A stretch of 58,048 bases of DNA from an uncultured Campylobacter sp. Lineage in GTDB: Bacteria > Campylobacterota > Campylobacteria > Campylobacterales > Campylobacteraceae. The position numbers and the translations under genes are program-made. The stretch is taken from contig NZ_CALIMS010000011.1 in assembly GCF_938045345.1 (NCBI RefSeq), positions 1-58,048 on the forward strand, given 5' to 3'. Below the pieces are notes generated by a model, which was not told the origin of the DNA, searched no databases, and saw only the letters and a program-made list of their open reading frames with translations. Within the stretch, counting starts at the first letter, position 1. Each line of letters starts with the position of its first letter. Shown here piece after piece: positions 35,367 to 43,668 of this stretch.

Positions 35367-35966
35367 ATGCAAATTTTAAAAAAAGCTTTCGGCGAATATG
35401 TGACGAATTGCTACATTCTAAAGGGTGAGCAGGGCGATCTGGTGATCGATCCGGGGCAGGGCAGCTTTGATTGGGTGATGCAAAATACGGGAAAAATCGC
35501 CGCGGTTTTGAATACGCACGGGCATTTCGATCATGTTTACGACGACGCCAAGCTGCAAAGGGCGGGCGCTAAAATTTATATCCACGAAAGCGACGCCTTT
35601 ATGCTGCGGGCGGATCCTTTTGAGACGATGCCAGAATCCATAGAGGCGGACGTGCTCGTAAAAGGGCAGGAGCAAAGCTTTGAAATAGCGGGCTTTAACG
35701 TTAAATTTAGCCTCTTTGCCGGACACACGCCGGGCAGCTGTATGATCGAAGTGGACGGCGTGATCTTTAGCGGCGACGTCATATTTAAAGGCTCTATCGG
35801 CAGGTGGGATTTTCCCTTTTCAAGCGGCGAGCAGATGAGAGAGTCTCTGCATAAAATTTTGCAGATAGAGGGCGATTTTACGCTCTATCCGGGACACGGA
35901 GCAAATACTAGCCTAGCGGCCGAGAGGCAAAATTTAAAATATTTTTTGCAATTTTTTGAGCGCTGA
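35367..35966 (+). CDS. Metallo-beta-lactamase-fold hydrolase (GloB-like)
   Basis: A 199-residue MBL-fold hydrolase with the metal-binding motif THGHFDH (H51, H53, D55, H56), a further histidine in FAGHTPGSCM and one in LYPGHGANTS, plus aspartate in SGDVIF. The size and sequence fit the short glyoxalase-II-like group found throughout Campylobacter next to nadE. Thioester hydrolysis is likely, but the substrate is not known. AAAGGAGG precedes the ATG. Confidence 0.88.
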   Translation: MQILKKAFGEYVTNCYILKGEQGDLVIDPGQGSFDWVMQNTGKIAAVLNTHGHFDHVYDDAKLQRAGAKIYIHESDAFMLRADPFETMPESIEADVLVKGQEQSFEIAGFNVKFSLFAGHTPGSCMIEVDGVIFSGDVIFKGSIGRWDFPFSSGEQMRESLHKILQIEGDFTLYPGHGANTSLAAERQNLKYFLQFFER

Positions 35967-36521
35967 TCGTTTAAATTTAACTGCGTTTCGCCGCACAATA
36001 AGCGGTGAAGCGGTGTGAAGCGGTGTGAAGCGGTGTGAAGCTGCTCGGCGCCGGAAAATTTATACCGCTTTGCTTGCAGGCACCGGAATTGATGCTGCTT
36101 TACTTGCATTGCAGGCATTAAAATTTGCAACTTTATTTGTCGCCGCGAGCGTTGAATTCTGCGCTACGTTCGCACGATGCGCGCATTGGCGTGCTCTGCG
36201 TAGATAAAATTTTAAAATCTACCGCCGCTTGATTAAATTTAGAAAAATTCCGTGCCGTGTGCGCATGCAAGACGCAAAGCGTAACGCAAAAGGCGAAATT
36301 TAAAATTTGCGCCGCTGCGCTGATCCTGGCCGCTACAATGCGATCTAATCCAATTCGAGCCCGCTAAATTTAGCTAAATTTCACATCCCACCGAATGCAA
36401 AATTTTCCCTGCAAGCCGATTAAATTCGGTAAATTTTACGCGTTTTTAAAGATGCAGATCACATCCGAAGTTCATTTCATATCGGTGCACGGGTGCACGA
36501 CAAATGTTTCAAAGGCGCGAA
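35967..36521. other. Intergenic region with tandem repeats, no supported gene
   Basis: About 555 bp between convergent genes. It starts with a 10-bp tandem repeat (listed separately) and continues with AAATTTA/AAATTTG-rich filler, for example the dense run at 36361-36440. No ORF here has a ribosome-binding site and a plausible product. Confidence 0.55.
36011..36040. repeat. Three perfect 10-bp tandem repeats
   Basis: CGGTGTGAAG occurs three times head to tail, preceded by a partial copy (AGCGGTGAAG at 36001-36010). This is a likely slippage-prone minisatellite in the gap after the metallohydrolase gene. The unit is not a multiple of three and is non-coding. Confidence 0.92.
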
Positions 36522-37415
36522 TCACGCCCTAAGCCGCACATAGATACGCCGCGGGGCAGGATAGCCCTCGATCGTGCGCGAGCCGTCGAGCGGGTCTAGG
36601 AAATTCTCCAGGCTCTGCCCGTCGATCCACTCCGTTTTGCGCTGCTCGCTAGCATTCGTGGGCTTTTGAGCCAAAATTTCAAAATCTTTAAATTTCGCCC
36701 TCTCACACCAATTCTGCAGCGCGCCGACGGTCGGGACGAAGTAGATATTTGAAATTTTTGAGTAGCTGTTTTTCGGGCACAGCGCGAAATCGCCCACTCC
36801 TTCGATATACATCGTGTCCAAAAACACCTCGCCGCCCGCATTTAGCGAGGCTCGCAGATCTTTTAGCATCTTTACGGGATCGCTGCGATGGTAGATGACG
36901 CCGAGACAGAAGATCGTGTCGAATTTATGCTCGTAAAAGGGCAGATGCTCCACGCCCAAAAGCTCGAATTTCGCGCCGCTACGGAGGAATTTCTCGATGA
37001 AACGAAACTGCAAATAAAATAGCGCGCTCGGGTCAAACCCCACGAGCCGCGCAGGAGCAAGCTCGCTTGCGCGAAACATATAGTAGCCGTTGTTGCAGCC
37101 CACGTCGGCGACGGTTTTGCCGCGCAGATCTAAAAACGGCCGCAGCAGGTTAAATTTCACGAAGCTTCGCCACTCGGCGTCGATAAAAAGATCATTCAGC
37201 GCGAAAGGCCCCTTGCGCCACGGCTTTAGCGCTCGCGCGATACGCAAAATTTCATTCTCTTGCTCCGCGCTAGCGCTAAAGCTTGCACGCACGACGTCGT
37301 CGCACTCGCATTCGCACTCGCCTATTTTTAGCGCCTCGATCGCGCTTAAAATTTCGCGGTTTTGCCCACTTTGCAGCTTTTTAAAGTTTTCGTCTCTGAT
37401 TTTTTGCAGATCCAT
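36522..37415 (-). CDS. cmoB: tRNA U34 carboxymethyltransferase CmoB
   Basis: CmoB transfers the carboxymethyl group of carboxy-SAM to 5-hydroxyuridine 34 of tRNA. The 297-residue protein shows the CmoB pattern: ALKPWRKGPFALNDLFID near residue 63, SAM motif VADVGCNNGYYMFR near 100, LGVIYHRSDPVKML near 180 and a C-terminal WIDGQSLENFLDP. Length is normal. It pairs functionally with CmoA at 21746-22450, though not in one operon. Confidence 0.92.
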   Translation of the reverse strand: MDLQKIRDENFKKLQSGQNREILSAIEALKIGECECECDDVVRASFSASAEQENEILRIARALKPWRKGPFALNDLFIDAEWRSFVKFNLLRPFLDLRGKTVADVGCNNGYYMFRASELAPARLVGFDPSALFYLQFRFIEKFLRSGAKFELLGVEHLPFYEHKFDTIFCLGVIYHRSDPVKMLKDLRASLNAGGEVFLDTMYIEGVGDFALCPKNSYSKISNIYFVPTVGALQNWCERAKFKDFEILAQKPTNASEQRKTEWIDGQSLENFLDPLDGSRTIEGYPAPRRIYVRLRA

Positions 37416-37521
37416 TTTTAATCCTAAAATTTCAAATTTAGCACCATTTTAACATAAAATTTTATCCATTTTAAGGCGCAAAGAGATAAAATCGACTTGC
37501 AATTCAAGCAAAGGAGCAAAA

Positions 37522-38577
37522 ATGCAAGAAGCAAAAACGAGAAAATTTAGTCTCAGATTTAATCACGAAATTTCAAGTAGTGGCGCAGAGGTGCGGCTTT
37601 GGCTGCCGTTAGTGCTGCAAGAGCCTTATCAAAGGTTGCTGGGTGAATATCATGCCCGCTCAAATGCACAAGAGTCGGCTATCTGCGGAGATCATATAAG
37701 CACGTACTACGCGCGCTTCGCACCCGATAAAGAGGCAAGAGCAGGCGTCGGCAAATACGGCGAGCAAGGTGTCGTAGGCGAAGAGGATGATTATTTTGAG
37801 CTTAGCTTCGATATCGAAATTTCGGAGCGAAACACTGATTTTAGCAAGGTAAGCTTTAATGAAAATGAGCGCTTGAGCCCCGAGATCGAGGAGTTTTTAA
37901 AGCCTTCAAAGCTAATTCCGGTAGAAGGCGCCGCAAAACAAAAATCAGACGAGATCACCGGCTCGCTTAAAGGTGATCTAGAAAAGGCGCGCGCGATCTA
38001 CGAGTGGGTCGCTAAAAATATGAGCCGCGATAATAGCGTGATCGCATGCGGCAGCGGCGATGCAGCAGCGATTTTAAGCAGCGGCAAGCTAAGCGGCAAA
38101 TGCGCCGATATTAATAGCGTGTTCGTAGCGCTCTGCAGGGCAGCGGGCATTCCTGCTCGCGCTATTTACGGCATCCGCACGGGCGCAGCGCAGAAATTTT
38201 CTCCTGAAATGGGTGTCATGGGCGCCTTAAGCGGCGGTGCGCTTGAAATTTCGGGCGCGCAGCACTGCAGAGCGGAATTTTATCTAAAAGGCTATGGCTG
38301 GATCCCTGTCGATCCTGCGGACGTTACGAAGGTGCGACTCGGCGAAGGCTTAAGCGAGGATGATTCTAAGCTGGCGCAGGTGCGCGAGTATCTTTTCGGT
38401 AACTGGGAGCCGTGCTGGCTGGGCTTTAACTACGCTCGCGAAATCGTGCTAAATCCGCGTCCGGCGCACGTTCCGATCGAAATTTTTTCGCATCCATATT
38501 GCGAAGTGGGCGGCACGCCGAAAGATCCGTACTCTCCTAAAAATTTTATCTACGAGTATTTTTCGCGCGAAATTTAG
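37522..38577 (+). CDS. Transglutaminase-like cysteine protease, no signal peptide
   Basis: A 351-residue protein with a transglutaminase-like core: catalytic Cys194 in SGKCADINSVFVALCRAAGI, His248 in AQHCRAEFYL and Asp264 in GWIPVDPADV. It is about half identical by eye to the protein at 38994-40064 but lacks that protein's Tat leader, starting directly with MQEAKTRKFSLRFNHE. A GGAGCAAAA ribosome-binding site supports the start. Extra residues at about 42-88 replace a shorter loop in the paralogue. The substrate is unknown; the family includes proteases and peptide-modifying enzymes. Confidence 0.82.
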   Translation: MQEAKTRKFSLRFNHEISSSGAEVRLWLPLVLQEPYQRLLGEYHARSNAQESAICGDHISTYYARFAPDKEARAGVGKYGEQGVVGEEDDYFELSFDIEISERNTDFSKVSFNENERLSPEIEEFLKPSKLIPVEGAAKQKSDEITGSLKGDLEKARAIYEWVAKNMSRDNSVIACGSGDAAAILSSGKLSGKCADINSVFVALCRAAGIPARAIYGIRTGAAQKFSPEMGVMGALSGGALEISGAQHCRAEFYLKGYGWIPVDPADVTKVRLGEGLSEDDSKLAQVREYLFGNWEPCWLGFNYAREIVLNPRPAHVPIEIFSHPYCEVGGTPKDPYSPKNFIYEYFSREI

Positions 38578-38993
38578 CCTTCTGACGGCTTGCATTTTGC
38601 TGCCTCGATTTGCTTAAGCTAAGCTATCGCGCTTCGTCGAAGCTCAACCGTTTCATCGAAGCGCACGCTTGGCTTTGCGACAGCGGCGCTTTTGCGTGGT
38701 TTTGCCTACGCCGCCATATACTGCCTACGCGCCTAGTTTGCGGGCTATTGTCATGCCCGCTTTGGCGAAATTTTGCGCCGTGTCTTTGGGCGAAATTTTA
38801 AAATTTTAAAATTCCGCGGCGAGCAAAATTTTAAAATTTTAAAGCGAGCAAAATTTTGAAATTTCAAATATGGATAGAATTTTAAAATTTACGGCTTGCG
38901 GAATTTTAAATTTAGCGATTTTAAAGCCGCAAAAGGTTAAAATCCACGCGTAATTAGGGCTAAGGCTTAGCCATTTTATTTTGAAGGCATTTC
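38578..38993. other. RAATTY-dense gap between transglutaminase paralogues
   Basis: About 415 bp with no supported gene. From 38760 to 38930 I count twelve RAATTY hexamers, including near-palindromic runs of AAAATTTTAAAATTTT. The phrase GCGAGCAAAATTTT is repeated at about 38819 and 38843. The gap may mark the duplication that created the two flanking genes. Confidence 0.6.
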
Positions 38994-40064
38994 ATGCAAA
39001 GACGCGATTTTTTAAGAAACACTGCGATTTTAGGCGCCGTTATGGCTGCTCCAAGTACCATTTTGGGCAGGGAAAAAGTCATTGGCAAAAAGAGAGCTTT
39101 CGGGCTATCGCTAAATCACGAAATTTTGGAGAAGGGTAAGCAGACGCGGCTTTGGATACCGCTTCCTCTCATCACGGAGTATCAAAAGGTAAGCGACATA
39201 AAATTTGACGGCAATTTCAACGATCCGTCCGTAGACTATGGCGAAATTCCGACGCTCTATGCCGGCTACGTCGGGGTGGCAAAGCCTACGCTAAATATTA
39301 AATTTAGCGTCGAGACCTTTGAGCGAAACACCGACTTTAGCAAGGTAAAATTTAATCCGAACGAAAAGCTTGACCCCGAGGTAGCGAAGTTTTTAGAGCC
39401 TAGTGCGCAGATTCAAATCGACGGCGTCGTTAAGCAAAAATCAGACGAGATCGCAGGCGGCATAAAGGGCGATTTGGAAAAGGCGCGCGCGATTTATACG
39501 TGGGTGGCAAACACTATGCAGCGCGATAACAGCGTGCTAGGCTGCGGGTTAGGGGACGTGAAGCAAATTTTAAGTAGCGGCAAGCTAAGCGGCAAATGCA
39601 CCGACATAAATAGTGTTTTCGTCGCACTTTGCCGCGCGCAGGGCATAGCCGCAAGAGAGATGTTTGGTATCCGCGTAGGCGCGTCGAGATTTAGCGCTCA
39701 AATGGGCGCCGCGCCTAAAGACGGCGTCAGCCATATCTCGGGTGCGCAGCACTGCAGGACGGAATTTTATCTCAAAGGCCACGGCTGGATCCCCGTCGAT
39801 CCTGCGGACGTTACAAAAGTGCGATTGGGCGAGAAGCTAAGCAATGACGACAGCAAGCTCGTTAAAATCCGCGAGTATTTATTTGGTAACTGGGAGATGT
39901 GCTGGATCGGCTTTAACTACGGCAGAGACTTCACGCTAAGCCCGCGCCCAGCGCAGTTTCCGATCAATAATTTTGGCTATCCTTACGGCGAAGTGGACGG
40001 CAACACGCTTAATTACTACTCGCCGAAAGATTTCAGCTACGATTACAGATCGAAGGAGCTGTAG
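38994..40064 (+). CDS. Tat-exported transglutaminase-like protein
   Basis: A 356-residue paralogue of the preceding gene with a twin-arginine leader (MQRRDFLRNTAILGAVMAAP), so it should be folded in the cytoplasm and exported. The catalytic triad is Cys202 (SGKCTDINSVFVALC), His253 (AQHCRTEFYL) and Asp269 (GWIPVDPADV). The C-terminal domain ends in a block shared with the paralogue, NWExCWxGFNY. Tat use suggests a cofactor or fast folding; the target in the periplasm is unknown. Confidence 0.84.
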   Translation: MQRRDFLRNTAILGAVMAAPSTILGREKVIGKKRAFGLSLNHEILEKGKQTRLWIPLPLITEYQKVSDIKFDGNFNDPSVDYGEIPTLYAGYVGVAKPTLNIKFSVETFERNTDFSKVKFNPNEKLDPEVAKFLEPSAQIQIDGVVKQKSDEIAGGIKGDLEKARAIYTWVANTMQRDNSVLGCGLGDVKQILSSGKLSGKCTDINSVFVALCRAQGIAAREMFGIRVGASRFSAQMGAAPKDGVSHISGAQHCRTEFYLKGHGWIPVDPADVTKVRLGEKLSNDDSKLVKIREYLFGNWEMCWIGFNYGRDFTLSPRPAQFPINNFGYPYGEVDGNTLNYYSPKDFSYDYRSKEL

Positions 40065-40534
40065 CGGCGCGCGTTTTGCTATGCGGCACGTCGAACTACT
40101 TGAGCTTTTTGAGTAGGTATACAAGAAAGGCTTCCCGCTAGACGACTTTGGGCGGATGTGTAAAAGCGCGCCTAATCTACGTGCTGCCGCGTCTGCATTG
40201 GAAAAAAATTCCGCGCTTTATTTGGCGTGGAATTTTAAAATTTCAAGATGAACGGAATCTTAAAATTTTGATGCGCAAGATTCTAAAATTTTGATAGCGC
40301 TTCGAGCGATTTTGTGCGCTCTAAGCGATCTAAATTATGAGCTAAATTTTACGACTAGTGGCATTAAATTTAGCCGCGTAAAGCGTAGCGCTGAAGCCGA
40401 ATCAAAAGAAAATAGAGCCGCCGCAAAAATTAAAATTCCGCAAAAATATATTCGTTAAAAATCAAGCTCGCGCTCTTAAATTTCAAGGTATAATTACGAG
40501 GGAAATTTATAAAAATTTAGCCAAAGGAGAGACC
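40065..40534. other. Intergenic region without a supported gene
   Basis: About 470 bp. It contains many GAATTT/AAATTT words (for example 40200-40380). AT-rich sequence with AAAGGAGAG immediately before the next ATG gives that gene's ribosome-binding site. No RNA gene is recognised. Confidence 0.5.
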
Positions 40535-41245
40535 ATGAAAAAATTTCGCTCACTACTGCTCTGTGCGGCTGCGGCTGCGACTTTGAGCGCCCAAGGCGAG
40601 AGTAGTGAGGACAAGGTGGAAAAAATCACTTCGATCGACATCTATGTTTCGCCGTTTTATTCGGCTAAGGATGGTAAGCCCGAATACGTGCACGTTTACG
40701 AGCCGATTGACGACCTGCTGATGAAAAACGACGTGCCGAGCCTAAAAAAAGCGATCAAAATCATCGAGGACGCCCCGGAGATGGTCGCTCCGACCACGCT
40801 GATGACCGTCGCGGCGCGCGCTTATGATCTGGGGCTTAAGGACGACGCGGTGTTTTGGTTCTACGCGGGCAAAAATCGATTCCTAACCTTCGCTCGCGTC
40901 ATCGACATCAAGGACGAGATGTTTCGTGAGACCGAGTCCGCGAATGCGGCGTTTTTACAGCTCGTCGGCAACGTGGTAAATCCATACGCATTCTGCGATC
41001 TCGCTAAACAGCGCGATGCGGCGGCACGCGCTAGGGACTGGGTCAAGGCGCACTCGTATAAAGCGATATTTGATGAGAAATTTCCATCGCACTTCGCAGA
41101 TCGCGCCACCGCGCTCAAGGCAGCCGAGGACAAAATGGACGCCGCGCTACTTAGGCAGGACGAGTTTTTCGCAGACCCCGCTAAAAAGGCGGACTTTCTA
41201 GCCAAGCGCAAAGCAAATAACGCAGATGAGCGCTTCTGCGATTAG
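40535..41245 (+). CDS. Periplasmic hypothetical protein
   Basis: A 236-residue protein with a signal peptide (MKKFRSLLLCAAAAATLSAQG). The mature part is helical and charged, with a central segment AARAYDLGLKDDAVFWFYAGKNRF that resembles a Sel1/TPR-like helix pair. It has two cysteines far apart (YAFCDLAK and RFCD at the C-terminus). The strong AAAGGAGAG ribosome-binding site fits the start. I do not recognise the family; similar small exported proteins follow downstream. Confidence 0.75.
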   Translation: MKKFRSLLLCAAAAATLSAQGESSEDKVEKITSIDIYVSPFYSAKDGKPEYVHVYEPIDDLLMKNDVPSLKKAIKIIEDAPEMVAPTTLMTVAARAYDLGLKDDAVFWFYAGKNRFLTFARVIDIKDEMFRETESANAAFLQLVGNVVNPYAFCDLAKQRDAAARARDWVKAHSYKAIFDEKFPSHFADRATALKAAEDKMDAALLRQDEFFADPAKKADFLAKRKANNADERFCD

Positions 41246-41657
41246 TGCCGCTTAACCAGCGGCACTTTTGAAAAATCGGCATTATTTGAAATTTTTAGCT
41301 ACCAAAAATTTAGTGTTGCATTTTTATCTCCTCAAACGGATCTGCGCGTGAATTTAAAATTTTATGACGTAGAATTTTATCGCTAACGGCACGCAGTGAA
41401 GCTTTGATATAAATCAGCTCTAGATCTGTTTAAAATTTAGCAGAAGCTCGCACGCAATTCTATTTCGCATAAATTCTATCGACAACTAACACAAAATCAG
41501 ATCAAATATTACTAAAATTCCAGCCGTTTGGCGACGTAAAATTCCACGACTACCGCCTAAAAATCGAAGTTTTTTAAATTTAGCCGCACGCCGAAATTTT
41601 ATCCGTTTTTATATACGAACATTATATAATTATCAAAATTTTTTCCAAGGAGAGAGG
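41246..41657. other. Intergenic region without a supported gene
   Basis: About 410 bp of RAATTY-rich filler (AAATTTTA, GAATTTTA, AAATTCCA) that ends in an AT-rich promoter-like stretch with TATATAATTATC around 41621-41635, and AAGGAGAGAGG before the next ATG. Confidence 0.5.
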
Positions 41658-42896
41658 ATGAAAAAGCTCGCTACTACGATACTTGCGCTACTCTGTGCGG
41701 CGGCGTTTGCCAAGGAGTATGAGTATATGGTGCAAAGCATGAGCTACGGCTCACTTGGGGAGCGCAAGGAGAGCACGCACCTAAGCTACGACGCGGCGGC
41801 GCGCAAGCTGGAGCAGATAAGAGATACGAACTCCTCGGACGGCCTAGGCTCTAGCTACAAAGAGATCAGCTACTTTGACGAAAAGGGGAATATGGTTAAA
41901 TTTGAAGTATTTAACCTCGATCTTAAAAGCGGCAAGTGGAAAAAAATAGAAGACTACACGGAAAGCATAAAGGGTAATGTCACGACGCGCGAGAGCAATT
42001 CGATAGCAGATGACGGCACGCGCAATGCGAGCAAAACCGTCTCCAGCTACGACGGCAACGCGACGCAGGACGTGCGATATAAGTTTGTAAAGGGCAAATG
42101 GCAGAAAGATAGCATGAACAGATCCGTAAAAAACGCGTGGGATAAGGAGGAGCTTACGATAAGCTTCAAATGGGACGGCAAGAGCTGGCAGCCCAAAGAT
42201 AAGACCGAAATTTTCTACGACGCCGTAGGAGAGATGAGCGGATACGTGAGCTACGAGTTTGTAAACGGCGCGTGGCAAAACAGCGAGCGAGAGATGCTTA
42301 ACGGCGATCGAAACGGCAGCTACGAGCAGATCCGCAGCACCTTTAAGGACGGCGCGTGGCAAAACGCGACGATGAGTAAGCACGAGCTTGATGCCGCGAA
42401 GGGCGAGGGGATCGTTACAAGCTTCATCTGGAACGACGAGAAGGGCGCGTGGGATAATATGAGCAAACAGACCGTTATCAAGAAGGGAGCGGATCTTAAT
42501 ATGACCTCGTATCTGTGGGACGAGCGGCTTAAAGATTGGGTCCAAAGCTACTCAAACGGCGAAATTTACAATAAATCGGGCGAGCGACTACTAGAGCAAA
42601 GCTACGAATCAAATTCCAGCAGCAACAAATACGTCTATAGCTACGACGAGCACGGCAGCAATACAGCGATGGATATCTACAAGCTTGATGCGAGCGGCAA
42701 ATGGGTGCAAACCGGGCGCTCAGAGGCTACTTACGATACCCAAATCCCGGCTGATAGCGTGGGGCACGGAGCCGCGCTGATGATGTTTGAGATGCCTAGC
42801 GCCTACGCGATAACGAGCTTTAAGGAATTTAAGCTTAAAGACGGCAAATCCGAGCTCATAACGGAAAAGACGTGGAAATATAAAAAGATAAAGTAG
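41658..42896 (+). CDS. Secreted W/YD-repeat protein
   Basis: A 412-residue protein with a signal peptide (MKKLATTILALLCAAAFA). It is made of about eight diverged repeats of 35-45 residues, each with a tryptophan strand such as GKWKK, GKWQK, KSWQPK, GAWQNS, GAWDNM or KDWVQS, and an aromatic-glycine turn such as YDAVGE or YDEHGS. The architecture resembles the YD/W repeat secreted proteins common in Bacteroidetes. The C-terminal KEFKLKDGKSELITEKTW block is shared with the protein at 43669-45096. A surface or periplasmic binding role is likely, but the function is unknown. Confidence 0.8.
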   Translation: MKKLATTILALLCAAAFAKEYEYMVQSMSYGSLGERKESTHLSYDAAARKLEQIRDTNSSDGLGSSYKEISYFDEKGNMVKFEVFNLDLKSGKWKKIEDYTESIKGNVTTRESNSIADDGTRNASKTVSSYDGNATQDVRYKFVKGKWQKDSMNRSVKNAWDKEELTISFKWDGKSWQPKDKTEIFYDAVGEMSGYVSYEFVNGAWQNSEREMLNGDRNGSYEQIRSTFKDGAWQNATMSKHELDAAKGEGIVTSFIWNDEKGAWDNMSKQTVIKKGADLNMTSYLWDERLKDWVQSYSNGEIYNKSGERLLEQSYESNSSSNKYVYSYDEHGSNTAMDIYKLDASGKWVQTGRSEATYDTQIPADSVGHGAALMMFEMPSAYAITSFKEFKLKDGKSELITEKTWKYKKIK

Positions 42897-42961
42897 CGTT
42901 TGAAGATGCGTCGGTAAAATTTCGCGGCTAAATTTTATCTGCGCGGCGCTTGCGCGAACGT

Positions 42962-43145
42962 CGCGGTTAAATTTAGCAGGCACGACGCTATTTATGCGGA
43001 CGCGGCGTTGTGCGAGCTTTGCGTTTAAATTTAGCGGACGTAGCAATATTCGTGCGAGTGCCGCGGTTAAAATTTAGCGGCATAGCGGTATTTATGCGAG
43101 AGTCGCGATTAAATTTAGCTAGCGCGGAAATATTTGTGCGCCACG
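42962..43145. repeat. Four degenerate intergenic tandem repeats
   Basis: Copies start at about 42962, 43020, 43062 and 43104 with GCGGTTAAATTTAGC or a variant, and continue with TATTTATGCG or a close variant before the next copy; spacing is 58, 42 and 42 bp. Each carries AAATTT. The array fills the gap between the repeat-protein gene and the next exported protein and appears non-coding. Confidence 0.8.
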
Positions 43146-43215
43146 TAAATTTTAACATTTAAATCCTACGCTGCGGCAGGTCCGAATGCAGCGGTGGCAA
43201 AAGGAGAGGATAAAA

Positions 43216-43635
43216 ATGGTTTTACCCAAAGCGGCTATTTCGGCTTTAATTTCGGCGAGTATCTGTTTCGGCGCCGTAGAGGCGCAAGATCACGGCGCGG
43301 CGAGCGAGCAAAAACAAACGATGCAAGGCGGCGGGAGAGATGACCAGACACCCGCAGGCAAGCAAAGTAGCGAAACAAACGCAACAAAGCGCGCAGATGA
43401 GCAAGGCGACGAGGCGCAAAATTTTAAAATCAAAAGGCGCTATTTTCGTAGCTGTTCGTGCCTGCACAAACAAAAATCAAAGGGGTCCGCCCGCCTCTAC
43501 GATGAAATTTCGCAAGAGCAGGCCGAAAGATCGGCGGCCTATTTCATCGGCTATTTCAGAGAGGGCAAGCTAAGTCGCTATGAGAAAATTTACGAAGGCG
43601 AAAGAATTTTTTCGAGCGAGGATATAAAGCGGTAG
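43216..43635 (+). CDS. Exported hypothetical protein with low-complexity middle
   Basis: A 139-residue protein. The chosen ATG at 43216 has AAGGAGAGG upstream and begins a signal peptide (MVLPKAAISALISASICFGA, cleavage near VEA). A Gln/Glu/Lys-rich low-complexity stretch (residues about 25-70) follows, then a basic SCSCLH segment and a C-terminal part YFIGYFREGKLSRYEKIYEG. The C-terminal part looks conserved and could be a single repeat of the kind in the flanking genes. Function unknown. Confidence 0.65.
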   Translation: MVLPKAAISALISASICFGAVEAQDHGAASEQKQTMQGGGRDDQTPAGKQSSETNATKRADEQGDEAQNFKIKRRYFRSCSCLHKQKSKGSARLYDEISQEQAERSAAYFIGYFREGKLSRYEKIYEGERIFSSEDIKR

Positions 43636-43668
43636 ACGCGATTTAAAATTCAGATAAAAGGAGCGGTC

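Noticed and set aside
41844..42545. 233-residue minus-strand ORF
   Set aside because: It is the antisense shadow of the secreted repeat protein at 41658-42896, which has a signal peptide, a ribosome-binding site and clear repeats.
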